This document shows, one piece after another, positions 1-8,802 of a stretch of DNA of 64,000 nucleotides (position 1 is the stretch's first letter; each line of letters opens with the position of its first letter). Both the position numbers and the translations under genes were made by a program. Below the pieces are notes generated by a model. That model was not told the DNA's origin. It worked only from the letters and a program-made list of their open reading frames with translations, and searched no databases. Source of the stretch: Sphingobacterium faecale (GTDB taxonomy: Bacteria; Bacteroidota; Bacteroidia; Sphingobacteriales; Sphingobacteriaceae); the NCBI RefSeq assembly GCF_016746095.1, contig NZ_JAERTY010000005.1, forward strand, positions 397,326 to 461,325. Direction: 5' to 3'.

Positions 1-190
1 CACACCAGATATGCGTAACTCTCGCTCCTATTATACCTAGTGTAGCTTCATTAGCCTTTAGGTAGTCGGACACAGCTGGAAAACCCGCCTTATCAATTTC
101 CACAACGTCATATACACCATTTATTATTGCTGTCCATGAATAAGGGTGTGCGTTCCCCTCACTCATCCCAATCATTCCTATTTTTATCAT
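1..190 (-). CDS. Gfo/Idh/MocA-family oxidoreductase, N-terminal fragment
   Basis: Only the first 63 codons are in the window; the gene runs off the left edge. The start reads MIKIGMIGMSEGNAHPYSW, a beta strand followed by a variant of the Rossmann glycine motif, which resembles the NAD(P)-binding N-terminus of Gfo/Idh/MocA sugar oxidoreductases. The ATG overlaps the stop of the aldo/keto reductase gene by four bases (ATGA), so the two are probably co-translated. Family members oxidise or reduce sugars and sugar derivatives in the cytoplasm. The substrate cannot be told from the fragment. It is the last visible gene of a minus-strand catabolic operon and fits the aldolase and reductase beside it. 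Confidence 0.7.
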   Translation of the reverse strand, partial: MIKIGMIGMSEGNAHPYSWTAIINGVYDVVEIDKAGFPAVSDYLKANEATLGIIGARVTHIWC

Positions 191-1140
191 AACCAACCGT
201 TTTTGTCCCATTGTGCCAAGTTCAGAAACGCTTGGTTTGGGTAAGATAGCTCCTTAGCCATTTCTAGCTCTGACCTAGATAAATACTCTCCTTTAAAATA
301 CGCTATTGCTTCATCCAGATATACCTGCTTATCAATACCGATTAAAACGGAAGAAACGGCTTGGTGTGAGGACACAAACTGCATGGCTAGCGCTGGTAAA
401 TTATTCCTTTCGTTTGTAAGTAATGCTTTAAACAAATGAATATGATCTTGTACTTCTTTTAATGCAGGGTGCAATCGAAAAGACCTATCCGTTAATAATC
501 CGCGCATGAGTACCGATCTAACGACAAGACCTACCCCCTGCTCCTCTGCCTTCTCAAAATATGCCGACTGCCGCTGATCCATTAGATTAAAAGGTAGCTG
601 TATAACCTTCCAAAAACCTTTGGTCAATGCTAATGCAGTCTCCTCGGGTTCATAAACGGATATCCCTGGGACACGGATTATTCCGGCTTGCATTAACTCC
701 TCAAAAACCTCATATAGCTCACCAATCTCCAGGATTTCCAAATCCGCGTAGTGTAACATGAATATATCGATATAATCTGTTCTTAATGCTTTGAGAGACT
801 CCTGAATAGATTTCTTTACCAATTCCTTTAACACTTTAGATGACGGGAGTGTTCCGTCAGACAACCTAAAATGCCGACACTTGGATGCCAATACCACTTC
901 GTCACGTATCCCTTCAAAAGCTTTTCCCATAATCTCTTCACTTCGGCCATACAAGCGTGCCGTGTCGTAGAAATTAATTCCCTTGTCCAATGCCTTATGC
1001 AACAATCTTACCGCATCTTCCTCATGCATAGGAGCATGTGCCTCTTTCATACTCAGGCCATAAGCCATGCCGATCTCTACTCCACCAAATGCAATCTCTG
1101 ATACTTGAACTCCTGAACGTCCTAATTGCTTGTATCTCAT
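187..1140 (-). CDS. aldo/keto reductase family protein
   Basis: A 317-aa cytoplasmic TIM-barrel oxidoreductase. The start chosen is MRYKQLGRSG, whose ATG shares one base with the preceding stop (TGATG); the open frame continues 25 codons upstream, but those lie inside the upstream gene. Visible AKR hallmarks are LGRSGVQVSEIAFGG at the N-terminus, the catalytic-Asp/Tyr segment FYDTARLYGRSEE around residue 60, a Lys in LASKCRH, and DYIDIFMLHYAD. Such enzymes interconvert aldehydes or ketones and alcohols with NAD(P)H; the branch with this N-terminus includes L-fucose/L-galactose dehydrogenase-like members. With the neighbouring HpaI-type aldolase and Gfo/Idh gene it probably acts on a sugar or sugar-acid intermediate; this role is inferred from context. 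Confidence 0.85.
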   Translation of the reverse strand: MRYKQLGRSGVQVSEIAFGGVEIGMAYGLSMKEAHAPMHEEDAVRLLHKALDKGINFYDTARLYGRSEEIMGKAFEGIRDEVVLASKCRHFRLSDGTLPSSKVLKELVKKSIQESLKALRTDYIDIFMLHYADLEILEIGELYEVFEELMQAGIIRVPGISVYEPEETALALTKGFWKVIQLPFNLMDQRQSAYFEKAEEQGVGLVVRSVLMRGLLTDRSFRLHPALKEVQDHIHLFKALLTNERNNLPALAMQFVSSHQAVSSVLIGIDKQVYLDEAIAYFKGEYLSRSELEMAKELSYPNQAFLNLAQWDKNGWL

Positions 1141-1946
1141 CAGTTCTTTTCTAAATACCCCTTTACATTTTTCATAGGTTCCTTCGAACCAAAGGCCTGA
1201 GCAATTGAAAGGCAATAATTTTTAATACCGATCACATCCGCACCAGCACTTACAAAATGGTATCCCATAGCATACAACTCCTCAAGGTTATCCGGCGAAC
1301 CGACTGTAGCAGCATATTTGCCGTGCTTATTTGCCAACTCAGCTACCCGCTTTCGTGTTTCTACCAACAATGGATTGTCCCATTCACCTGGCGCTCCAAT
1401 ACCTTGACTAAAATCACCAGGGCCAAAAAACAGCATATCATAACCAGGCAATGCTGCTATCTCTTCCAATTCATCTAATGGCTCAGGATCTTCAATCTGC
1501 AGAATCACAAACCGCTCTCGATTTGCTGTAACTATATATTCATTAAAATCAATTATAGTATACCCGCCATCCGAATTCCCCCCATCTATAGGCCTACGTC
1601 CCACAGGATGAAACCTAGTCATATGCACCACCTCCTTCGCATCCTGTAGACTCATGATATGTGGAACCAATATTCCAGTAGCATCCATTTCTAAGGCTCT
1701 AATGTAATCGCTGTAAGACCCTCTTGGTATGCGGACCATTAAATCGACATCCTGACTTTTGGTCGCCCAGACATGTGCCTGCAGCGTTGCCCAGTCTTGT
1801 CCGATATGTTCCTGGTCCACCCATATACAATCGAACCCACACATAGCAGCCAATTCAGCTACCTGTGCATCTTTCAGATTCACTTTAAAACAACTCGGCT
1901 TTTCGCCATCGCGCAACATATGTAATACTTTACTTCTCCTCATCAT
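1140..1946 (-). CDS. HpcH/HpaI-family aldolase (2-keto-3-deoxy acid aldolase-like)
   Basis: A 268-aa protein of the HpcH/HpaI class II, metal-dependent pyruvate aldolase family. It has the family landmarks WVDQEHIGQDW (about residues 42-52), LVPHIMS, an acidic metal-ligand stretch QIEDPEPLDELEEI, and PGYDMLFFGPGDFSQGIG near residue 175. The family cleaves 2-keto-3-deoxy sugar acids to pyruvate plus an aldehyde, or runs the reverse. It shares a base with the downstream aldo/keto reductase, which supports co-translation. Two consecutive ATGs open the frame, so the start is uncertain by one codon. The exact substrate (for example 2-keto-3-deoxy-rhamnonate or a hexonate) is not readable from sequence. 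Confidence 0.85.
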   Translation of the reverse strand: MMRRSKVLHMLRDGEKPSCFKVNLKDAQVAELAAMCGFDCIWVDQEHIGQDWATLQAHVWATKSQDVDLMVRIPRGSYSDYIRALEMDATGILVPHIMSLQDAKEVVHMTRFHPVGRRPIDGGNSDGGYTIIDFNEYIVTANRERFVILQIEDPEPLDELEEIAALPGYDMLFFGPGDFSQGIGAPGEWDNPLLVETRKRVAELANKHGKYAATVGSPDNLEELYAMGYHFVSAGADVIGIKNYCLSIAQAFGSKEPMKNVKGYLEKN

Positions 1947-1970
1947 CGTTTATTTTGATCAATTTATATT

Positions 1971-3191
1971 CTATCGGGAATGGGTTTTCAAACGGAACAG
2001 CAATACAGCACAGATCACCATTGTTAATGCCGCAACCTGAAACACCAGTGTAAGCTTAACCTGTTCATCACGCAGTATCCCAGCCACATATATACCTACC
2101 CCCCCTATAATACAGCTAAACAAATTCAAGATTCCATAACCTGTTGCCAAGTAACGCTTGTCAGCAATCATTCCCAGGATAGGCATCATATTAGCATCAA
2201 TAAAAGGCCTTGTCACGGCATAGATTAAAAATCCAGCCACGGTAGCCCATAATATGGTCGTATAACTGGCAATAAATATTCCCGGTACGGCAATTAAGAA
2301 TCCTATCGCGGGTACCCACATGCGCGCTTTAGACTGCGTTTTCGACCAGTGATCGGCCAGAGCCCCACCGAGTATTACTCCAAATAATACCGCAGGAAAG
2401 AAGTATGCCGTAGAATACAAGCCCGCTTCGGTTTGTGACAGATTAAACTCCTCTTTATAATACGTTGGCAACCAACCGTTAACCATCCAACTAACTGCCC
2501 CAGCCAAGCCCCATATGGCCACCACAAGTAGAAAAGCCTTGTTGCTAAACAAACTTCGTAAGGCTTCCAAAAAATTGACTTCCTTACTTTTATCACATGA
2601 ATATACACTTTCAGTATCTAACAATAAACCCCTGTCTTTAAGGAAGAAAAGCAAAACAAAAGCATAACATACACCTATTAGACCAAAAATAGCAAACGCA
2701 TAATGCCAGGAATGTGACTCAGCAATCCAAGCCCCCAAAAAGCCAAGGCTTTGTCCCACGGTAACACCCGCTACATGTATCCCGACCGCAGTAGATTTGG
2801 TGCGCTCGCTATGCCAATCCATAATTAAAGCCATGGCAGCAGGAATGTAGAACGCCTCACTTATTCCCATAAGTGCTCTTGCTGCTAGTAACTGTTCAAA
2901 GTTGGTCGCTTTAGAAGTCAACCAAGTGACAAGTGACCAAATAAAAAGGCTAGCTATAATTACTTTACTACGATTAAAACGATCCGCAATATAACCAGCT
3001 ACCGGGCTAGTAAAACCATACACCCATAAAAACACAGAAGTCAACAATCCAAACTGGGCATCAGACATAGGGATCTCGTCGACAATGCTGCTACGCATCG
3101 TAACAATCATCATACGGTCCAGATAATTAAGACAACCAACAATGCAAAGCATTGCTACTAATAGCCAAGGATAGAGTTTTCGATTAGTCAT
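1971..3191 (-). CDS. MFS transporter (ACS/hexuronate-type)
   Basis: A 406-aa inner-membrane protein with about twelve hydrophobic segments. The N-terminus has a strand-loop NYLDRMMI typical of the anion:cation symporter branch of the major facilitator superfamily, and the loop after TM2 carries AGYIADRFNRSKV, a form of the MFS A-motif. Members import sugar acids and small organic anions by cation symport. It lies directly before the HpaI-type aldolase and aldo/keto reductase, so it probably brings the monomer or acid released outside into the cytoplasm. A 103-bp gap upstream holds a good -7 box, so this gene may start a sub-operon. Confidence 0.88.
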   Translation of the reverse strand: MTNRKLYPWLLVAMLCIVGCLNYLDRMMIVTMRSSIVDEIPMSDAQFGLLTSVFLWVYGFTSPVAGYIADRFNRSKVIIASLFIWSLVTWLTSKATNFEQLLAARALMGISEAFYIPAAMALIMDWHSERTKSTAVGIHVAGVTVGQSLGFLGAWIAESHSWHYAFAIFGLIGVCYAFVLLFFLKDRGLLLDTESVYSCDKSKEVNFLEALRSLFSNKAFLLVVAIWGLAGAVSWMVNGWLPTYYKEEFNLSQTEAGLYSTAYFFPAVLFGVILGGALADHWSKTQSKARMWVPAIGFLIAVPGIFIASYTTILWATVAGFLIYAVTRPFIDANMMPILGMIADKRYLATGYGILNLFSCIIGGVGIYVAGILRDEQVKLTLVFQVAALTMVICAVLLFRLKTHSR

Positions 3192-3217
3192 AAGATAACA
3201 GGCTTTAGGCTCCCTAA

Positions 3218-3225
3218 CAAAGATA
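3218..3225 (-). promoter_or_regulatory. Bacteroidota -7 box before the MFS gene
   Basis: On the minus strand this reads TATCTTTG, an exact match to the Bacteroidota sigma -7 consensus TAnnTTTG. It lies 27 bases before the MFS start, giving a leader of roughly 20 nt. No convincing TTG -33 element is seen. Just upstream a small inverted repeat CGGATA / TATCCG (3235-3253, 7-nt loop) could be an operator or weak terminator. Internal promoter by inference. Confidence 0.4.
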
Positions 3226-3294
3226 AAATAAACGCGGATATTGTAACTATCCGATTTGACGAATTAGTAGTATTATATTTCGACGAAGAAATGT

Positions 3295-4218
3295 CTATTC
3301 AAGGTTCAAGCGATTAGCCACTCTTAGCATCATATAGGCCGCAGAAGCATGAATGTCGCTATGGTATGTGGGGCTACTTTTATCCTTACATAAACTATAT
3401 AGAGCGAGGACATTCTCCCATTCCCTATCTCCTGCTCTTTGCGCAAAAGCCAATAATATATTGTTAAGACTTCCCTCTTGCTCTTTAAAATCAAAAAGCA
3501 TTTGATTAATCTCAACTTGCTTATTGTCACTTACATTTTCAGGAGATAAAACCACAAGTGTAGCCCATAAATTACTTGCTACTGATGGTAAAAATTGTCT
3601 ATTTCGAACCCATGCCTCAAGAGCACTGTACTCCTTCGTAGTAAATGGCGATAAGTACCTTAACACAAAGGAGCTTACGATAAGCTCCAAATCAGTTAGC
3701 TTCTTATTAAACAAGTCCTCTAGTATCCTCTTCTTTACGACTTTTCGATTAGCATCACCCCCCAATGCATAGTTCCAAAGACTATACAAGCGCATTGATC
3801 CCTCCAAACTGGAATCTACTTGCGCCACAACAGGCACCCTCAGCTTCGCTAACGTCTCTATAGCATGCAAGCGATCTTCGGCCTTAGGATCTTCATAAGC
3901 CGCTTTGATTTTCCGTTCCCACATTACACGTTCTTCAGGAGTTAAGGCACTTTGCGCAAGAACACGCCATATTCCAATACGATATTTAGGCGTATGGCTA
4001 TACAGTTGTTCTTCTTTTACAAACTCCTGTTTCACCTCATCTCTACAACATCCTTCCCATAGCAAGAATTCAGCAACATGCACCTTTACCCATGCCTTCT
4101 CTGATAGCAATAAATGCTTTAAATCGGCCAGTGCCTTTTCTTTCGTTTGCCCCATTATGGTAAAAGGTAAAAAAGTGAGAATAAGAAGTGTATATCTTGT
4201 ATATCTGATATGCTGCAT
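3295..4218 (-). CDS. secreted alpha-helical (HEAT-like) protein of unknown function
   Basis: A 307-aa protein beginning with a signal peptide (TLLILTFLPFTIMGQ, cleavage probably before the Gln). The rest is rich in paired helices such as KALADLKHLLLSEKAWVKVHVAEFLL and AEDRLHAIETLAKLRVPVV, spaced like HEAT or armadillo repeats. No catalytic motif is recognised. It lies 17 bp from the GH43 gene, so it is probably exported to the periplasm as part of this glycan locus. The HEAT assignment rests on helix pattern only. Confidence 0.6.
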   Translation of the reverse strand: MQHIRYTRYTLLILTFLPFTIMGQTKEKALADLKHLLLSEKAWVKVHVAEFLLWEGCCRDEVKQEFVKEEQLYSHTPKYRIGIWRVLAQSALTPEERVMWERKIKAAYEDPKAEDRLHAIETLAKLRVPVVAQVDSSLEGSMRLYSLWNYALGGDANRKVVKKRILEDLFNKKLTDLELIVSSFVLRYLSPFTTKEYSALEAWVRNRQFLPSVASNLWATLVVLSPENVSDNKQVEINQMLFDFKEQEGSLNNILLAFAQRAGDREWENVLALYSLCKDKSSPTYHSDIHASAAYMMLRVANRLNLE

Positions 4219-4235
4219 GTCTACTACGCTACGTT

Positions 4236-5270
4236 CTATTTAAATAATTGCGTCTTTAGGGTTAAGGTATTTCCCACATCCTCTATTTCAAAAATTAACA
4301 TGCGTTCACTTCCACCCGGACTATTAGGGCCATGGAAGGTAAGCATCAACTGCCCTTCAAAAGTTTTAAATAGCATACCATGCCCTCCATTTTCGCTAAA
4401 CAGTAAGTCTTTCTGTTGAATCCAAGGACCTGAAACTTTTCCAGTAGTAGACTCGGCCAAACCAATAGCGTAACTGCCGTCTTTAAAACTAGACCACATC
4501 ATCAGTAACTTTCCCGTTGTGGTCGTGTATAAAAAGCAGCCATCTGTCACATACGAACTCGGGCCGTTCACACGGTGTGTGCCAGTTGACCATGGCGCTA
4601 CAGAAGCGTTAAAAAGTGTTTGAGAAGCACCAATCGTTTTGGATAAATCAGGAGCTAATTGAACCAACTCCATTGCACCATCTTCTATCTGTACCCATTC
4701 GTGACAATAAATCATATATGGAATACCATTTTCTTCCCAAAGCGTACCATCAAGAGCCATCCTGTCCATCGGTGTATGGGGCATTTTCTCGTCAAAAGCC
4801 AAGAAAGGCCCTAATGGACTATCGGCATAAAAGATCTGTGTCCCCCTAAAGGTATATGCAGGCCAGTTATCCGCTTTCTTCTTCCACTCTATTTCTGAGT
4901 TTAGGGTCGCAAACAAATAGTATTTACCCTTATATTGATGAACCTCTGGAGCCCATACTACGCCTTTAACCCAATTATCAGCAGGAATAGCAAAAACATG
5001 GTATGGACCTTTCCATTTTCTTAAATCTTTACTCTTATAAGCCACGACTCCATTTACTTCCGTACCATCTTTACCCTTGACCCTCCCTGCTTTATATAGA
5101 TAGTAATTCTTGGTTGCAGGATCTGCGACAATAAATGGGTCTCGTACATAAAGATCTTTAATGTCGATAATCTCGTTCAGTGGCTTGTTTTGTGCAAAAT
5201 TATGCGAGTTACCAAAAATCAAGAGGGCCAATGGAATCAAGAATGCTTTTAATAATTTAAATTCTCTCAT
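4236..5270 (-). CDS. glycoside hydrolase family 43 protein
   Basis: A 344-aa secreted five-bladed beta-propeller glycosidase. After a signal peptide ending near NFAQ come the GH43 landmarks: YVRDPFIVADPATKNYYLY near residue 42, where the Asp is the expected general base; GVVWAPEVHQYKGKYYLFAT near residue 105; DGTLWEENGIPYMIYCHEW near residue 175; and GHGMLFKTFEGQLMLTFHGPN near the C-terminus. GH43 enzymes mostly remove arabinofuranose, xylose or galactose by inversion. It is the only clearly assignable glycosidase in the locus and the best clue to substrate chemistry, pointing to a pentose- or galactose-containing glycan. Subfamily is not assigned. Confidence 0.88.
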   Translation of the reverse strand: MREFKLLKAFLIPLALLIFGNSHNFAQNKPLNEIIDIKDLYVRDPFIVADPATKNYYLYKAGRVKGKDGTEVNGVVAYKSKDLRKWKGPYHVFAIPADNWVKGVVWAPEVHQYKGKYYLFATLNSEIEWKKKADNWPAYTFRGTQIFYADSPLGPFLAFDEKMPHTPMDRMALDGTLWEENGIPYMIYCHEWVQIEDGAMELVQLAPDLSKTIGASQTLFNASVAPWSTGTHRVNGPSSYVTDGCFLYTTTTGKLLMMWSSFKDGSYAIGLAESTTGKVSGPWIQQKDLLFSENGGHGMLFKTFEGQLMLTFHGPNSPGGSERMLIFEIEDVGNTLTLKTQLFK

Positions 5271-5320
5271 TATGTTTTATTTTAAATCTAATTTAAATCA
5301 TTTTCTATCAGGATCACATC

Positions 5321-7033
5321 TTAATCTTTCAACGTGAAAGTTGTTATATTTGCTATAGATACAATTGTTTCATTATCCTTATCAAGATTACTAATTCCTA
5401 CGGCCTTTCGGTTGTCTTGGATCCACGTTATAATCCGGGTTTGTTGCTTTGCTTCTAAAACTACTCCAGTCTTTTGATCTACCCACTGTTCACGCTTAAA
5501 CAATATTTTCCCTCCGCGATCATGTAAAAATCGAAAATTAATACCACCAATATCGTTCACTACTTCTTCAGGTAAAATATTCGCTAAAGAAATTCCCCAA
5601 TCAGACAGCCATGCTTCTTCCATAGAAATCAAATACCGACTAGGCTTCCCTTTGTATACGATATCTTGTGCATACAAAATATTTAGATTTTGAGTACTGA
5701 CAGAGGGTAAATCGGTAGCTCGCAATGCAGGTATCCTAATACTTTCCATCGACTGCCATGAATCCCCAGACTGAACGCTATTCGCTGGCAAAAGGGCAGA
5801 TATCAAGGCGATATCAGGCGCCAACCATTGCGCATTAACCCCTTTAGAATCAATCTGAACAACCTTTCCTTGCTTACCAATTATTAAGGAAATAACATTT
5901 TCTTGCTGCTCTAAGTCTTCATTCTTATCAAACCATTTAAAGTTTCGAACCGAAACATTTGCCTGGGCACCTCCAAGAATATTGGGCACTGTATTTATCT
6001 CAACTTCAGCAGAAGCCTCAAAATAAGGCATTTGCGTTGTAGGCCTAGGATTAAACATTTCATATTTCGGATGTACAATTTCAGAAAGCGTATTTGCGCT
6101 AGGAATTGCCTGCAACCCCGCTACATTAACTTCGTAAACCAATTTACGAGCCTTTGACAAATCCATGGCAATCACATCATTGTCCGGTTTCATATAACGA
6201 AACAATTGTGTTAAAACCTTTCCATTATCTGCCCAGGGTCTTGAAATATTTCCAGTCCAAGATCCTGCATCACCTACCAAGATTACCTTTCCTTTACCAT
6301 ATCTTACGCTAACTATCCCAGAGCCTTTCACCTTCCTATCTTTATATGTGCTATCAGAATAAACGCTCAACAAAATCTCAGGTTGCTTAGCATTCGGCAA
6401 AATCTTAAGCGTACAGCCTGCACCATAATGAAATACTGGGACATCATAAAAATAGGGATGTCCGACAGCAATCACATTATCTGAATAATGTGTATCATCA
6501 TTATTCCAGCTCAGCCCAAACTTCTCAAGTAATTGACCTGTTTGTTTCATCTCAAATGATTCGTTAAATCTATTTTTCTCTATAGCATTTAACATCACCA
6601 TTAAACTTCCTCCCTTCCTAACAAAGCCATGCAACACTTCTATTTCATTATCGCTGAGAACTTTCGCTGTTGGTATTAAGGATGGATTATCCAAAGCAAA
6701 AATAACCACTCCATCAATCCCCTTCAGCAATTTATCACTATAAGGAACACGACTCATTGAGATAGCATAATCCTTTGATAAAATGGTATAAGCATGATCC
6801 AAGGTATTCGTATGAACAAAATCATTCCAACCATACCGCCCATCAGAATCTATCCAACTCCCAGTTACAATATGGTTACCAACCTTAGTAGAAGGTAGAT
6901 TATGATGATAATAATCAAAAAGAAGTTTAAAATTCTTATTGGTGTTAAAACAGATTACATCTGTATTTTGACCAAATAATACCGAAATAAAAAACAATAC
7001 AAATCCAATTGTCAAAATTCTTTTTAAATTCAC
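5321..7033 (-). CDS. secreted protein with GATase-like N-terminal domain, function unknown
   Basis: A 570-aa exported protein (signal peptide to about FGQN, residue 23). The start is a GTG: an in-frame TAA stands two codons upstream and no ATG precedes the signal peptide. Residues about 35-290 look like a flavodoxin/class-I-amidotransferase-like fold of the ThuA/DUF4350 kind, with KGIDGVVIFALDNPS, a glycine-rich RKGGSLMVMLNA and GKGKVILVGDAGSWTGN. The C-terminal half is beta-rich and unrecognised. It lies between the GH43 and sialidase-fold genes. Such domains in glycan loci often have no proven activity; none is assigned here. Confidence 0.6.
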   Translation of the reverse strand: MNLKRILTIGFVLFFISVLFGQNTDVICFNTNKNFKLLFDYYHHNLPSTKVGNHIVTGSWIDSDGRYGWNDFVHTNTLDHAYTILSKDYAISMSRVPYSDKLLKGIDGVVIFALDNPSLIPTAKVLSDNEIEVLHGFVRKGGSLMVMLNAIEKNRFNESFEMKQTGQLLEKFGLSWNNDDTHYSDNVIAVGHPYFYDVPVFHYGAGCTLKILPNAKQPEILLSVYSDSTYKDRKVKGSGIVSVRYGKGKVILVGDAGSWTGNISRPWADNGKVLTQLFRYMKPDNDVIAMDLSKARKLVYEVNVAGLQAIPSANTLSEIVHPKYEMFNPRPTTQMPYFEASAEVEINTVPNILGGAQANVSVRNFKWFDKNEDLEQQENVISLIIGKQGKVVQIDSKGVNAQWLAPDIALISALLPANSVQSGDSWQSMESIRIPALRATDLPSVSTQNLNILYAQDIVYKGKPSRYLISMEEAWLSDWGISLANILPEEVVNDIGGINFRFLHDRGGKILFKREQWVDQKTGVVLEAKQQTRIITWIQDNRKAVGISNLDKDNETIVSIANITTFTLKD

Positions 7034-7109
7034 TTTTTATACATTTACATTACTTTTATAACTAACATAATACATTCAACGCACATACTCATACAACTTC
7101 CTCAGCATT

Positions 7110-8705
7110 TTATGGTATTTCAAAATGCGTTGTTGCTATATGCGTGTTCATTCCGTCTGTTGTTAAATAATAGATGCAAAAGATAGATCCATCGGTCAAC
7201 TGCCGGACTAAAGGATATCCTAAATCTCCTCCACTTCCTAAACCATCGTTTCTAATTATCATTTCATTGCTCGTACTCCATGTGACTCCATTATCCGAGC
7301 TCACCGCAGCCCGAATCCCCATTGGGGCCCTGCGATAACCATACGTACTTAACAAACGACCATCCTCCAACTTGATAACATGAGGAGGAAACCCCCACAT
7401 CGTGGTCTTTACCGGCGTAGACCAAGTAAGACCATCATCAGCAGATTCCGACTTCCACAAATACCCCTCAGGAACAGATCGCATCAGCGCAATAATTTTA
7501 CCATTTGCTGCCTGCACAATAGAAGATTCATTAAATCCCTGAACTTCTAGCCCTGAAACCCCACTAGATAACATTGGAAAAGTAGACCAAGTAACACCAT
7601 TATCGGTAGACCGCATTAGGTAAGCTTCGTCTTTTAGGGCATTATTGAAATTTACCTTTCTTCTGCCGTATACTATTCTAAGTCTCGTACCTCCGGTAGT
7701 CACAATATAACTAGCCTTGATGTGATGATTATAAAGTCCAGAGCAATCTGTTGGAAGTGCTAAACTAGTGGTAGTCCAACTTGTTCCATTATTTGTCGAA
7801 CGTTTGATTACTGTTCCTCCTATATAAGCAATTGTACCTGGTTTCACTTCATTAATAATTCTCTTTTCCGTAATCAGCGAATCGCGAAGTGTATCCGATA
7901 CGTATATCCATCCCTGAACATCTGGCAAGACCAAATTAGTTCCAGTCGTTGTCCACACTTGATCATAATTTATACTACTTGCGTTAGACCATGTAATTCC
8001 ATTATCAAATGACATCAAACGTTTCGAGCCACCTTCAGGATCAATATGACTACGATTTACACGAGTCGAAAATGAAGTAATTAATATACTATCGTTATAA
8101 GTGTACAGACTCGGGAATGCAGCGTAAATCCCGTCTACTTTATATACAACTCTATGTTTAGCATTTAATATATTTTCAGAAACTAAGGTATCTATTTTCC
8201 CTCCTAGCAAAGTGAAGAATCGTGAATCATGCTCATAAGGCCCGATTTGAGGTCTATTATGCCAACCAGCCTGAAAAAAATACTTAATCGTATCAACGAA
8301 GTCTCGAGGATCAAAAGTATAAGTAAATACATTTACGGTACTATCCTCATCCCTTATCCCGTTGTCAGCTAAATTCAAGTCTTTAACTGGAATTGACTCA
8401 CCATAAAGGTAACGATAACCATTAGTATTTAAATAAAAGTTAGGTAATATAGGTCCAACTACCGGCGGGTTTTGACGAACATAAAATGATCCAAGTTCTA
8501 CATTATCACCCTCTACCTCAATACGCATCCTTGTCGTAGAATCATTTAGGTTCTTTATACTAAACGTTTTAATACGTGGAGGACCAGTGTAAACAGTCAT
8601 CATTCTTGATTCGGTTCCTACCGAAAGTAAATTATCATTACATGAGGTTAAGAGAATTGAAAAAACCATCGCTAGAAATAGATGTTGCATAATATTATTT
8701 TTCAT
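7110..8705 (-). CDS. sialidase-fold (BNR/Asp-box) lipoprotein
   Basis: A 531-aa lipoprotein; the lipobox LLTSCND places the acylated Cys near residue 22. The N-terminal 130 residues form a beta-sandwich-like region, and the rest is a six-bladed propeller with at least five Asp boxes of the form S-x-D/N-x-G-x-T-W (SFDNGITWS, STNNGTSWT, STDNGVTWS, SADDGLTWS, SSDNGVTWS). These mark the sialidase/neuraminidase superfamily (GH33, GH93 and lyases among others). The canonical FRIP motif is absent; the first blade has AAFPSLYTY instead. It is the first of three adjacent sialidase-fold lipoproteins. Calling it a sialidase would overreach. Confidence 0.8.
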   Translation of the reverse strand: MKNNIMQHLFLAMVFSILLTSCNDNLLSVGTESRMMTVYTGPPRIKTFSIKNLNDSTTRMRIEVEGDNVELGSFYVRQNPPVVGPILPNFYLNTNGYRYLYGESIPVKDLNLADNGIRDEDSTVNVFTYTFDPRDFVDTIKYFFQAGWHNRPQIGPYEHDSRFFTLLGGKIDTLVSENILNAKHRVVYKVDGIYAAFPSLYTYNDSILITSFSTRVNRSHIDPEGGSKRLMSFDNGITWSNASSINYDQVWTTTGTNLVLPDVQGWIYVSDTLRDSLITEKRIINEVKPGTIAYIGGTVIKRSTNNGTSWTTTSLALPTDCSGLYNHHIKASYIVTTGGTRLRIVYGRRKVNFNNALKDEAYLMRSTDNGVTWSTFPMLSSGVSGLEVQGFNESSIVQAANGKIIALMRSVPEGYLWKSESADDGLTWSTPVKTTMWGFPPHVIKLEDGRLLSTYGYRRAPMGIRAAVSSDNGVTWSTSNEMIIRNDGLGSGGDLGYPLVRQLTDGSIFCIYYLTTDGMNTHIATTHFEIP

Positions 8706-8802
8706 ATTTTATTTTTTAAGTTCCACAATCTAACTCTTAATTGAATAGACACACAAGAATCCCTCTAACAACAATACAACTCAACCAATCTACTCAAGCG
8801 AA

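Noticed and set aside
871..1101. Plus-strand open frames inside the minus-strand operon
   Set aside because: They lie antisense to well-supported genes, lack family motifs and have low-complexity or Cys/His-rich translations typical of shadow frames.
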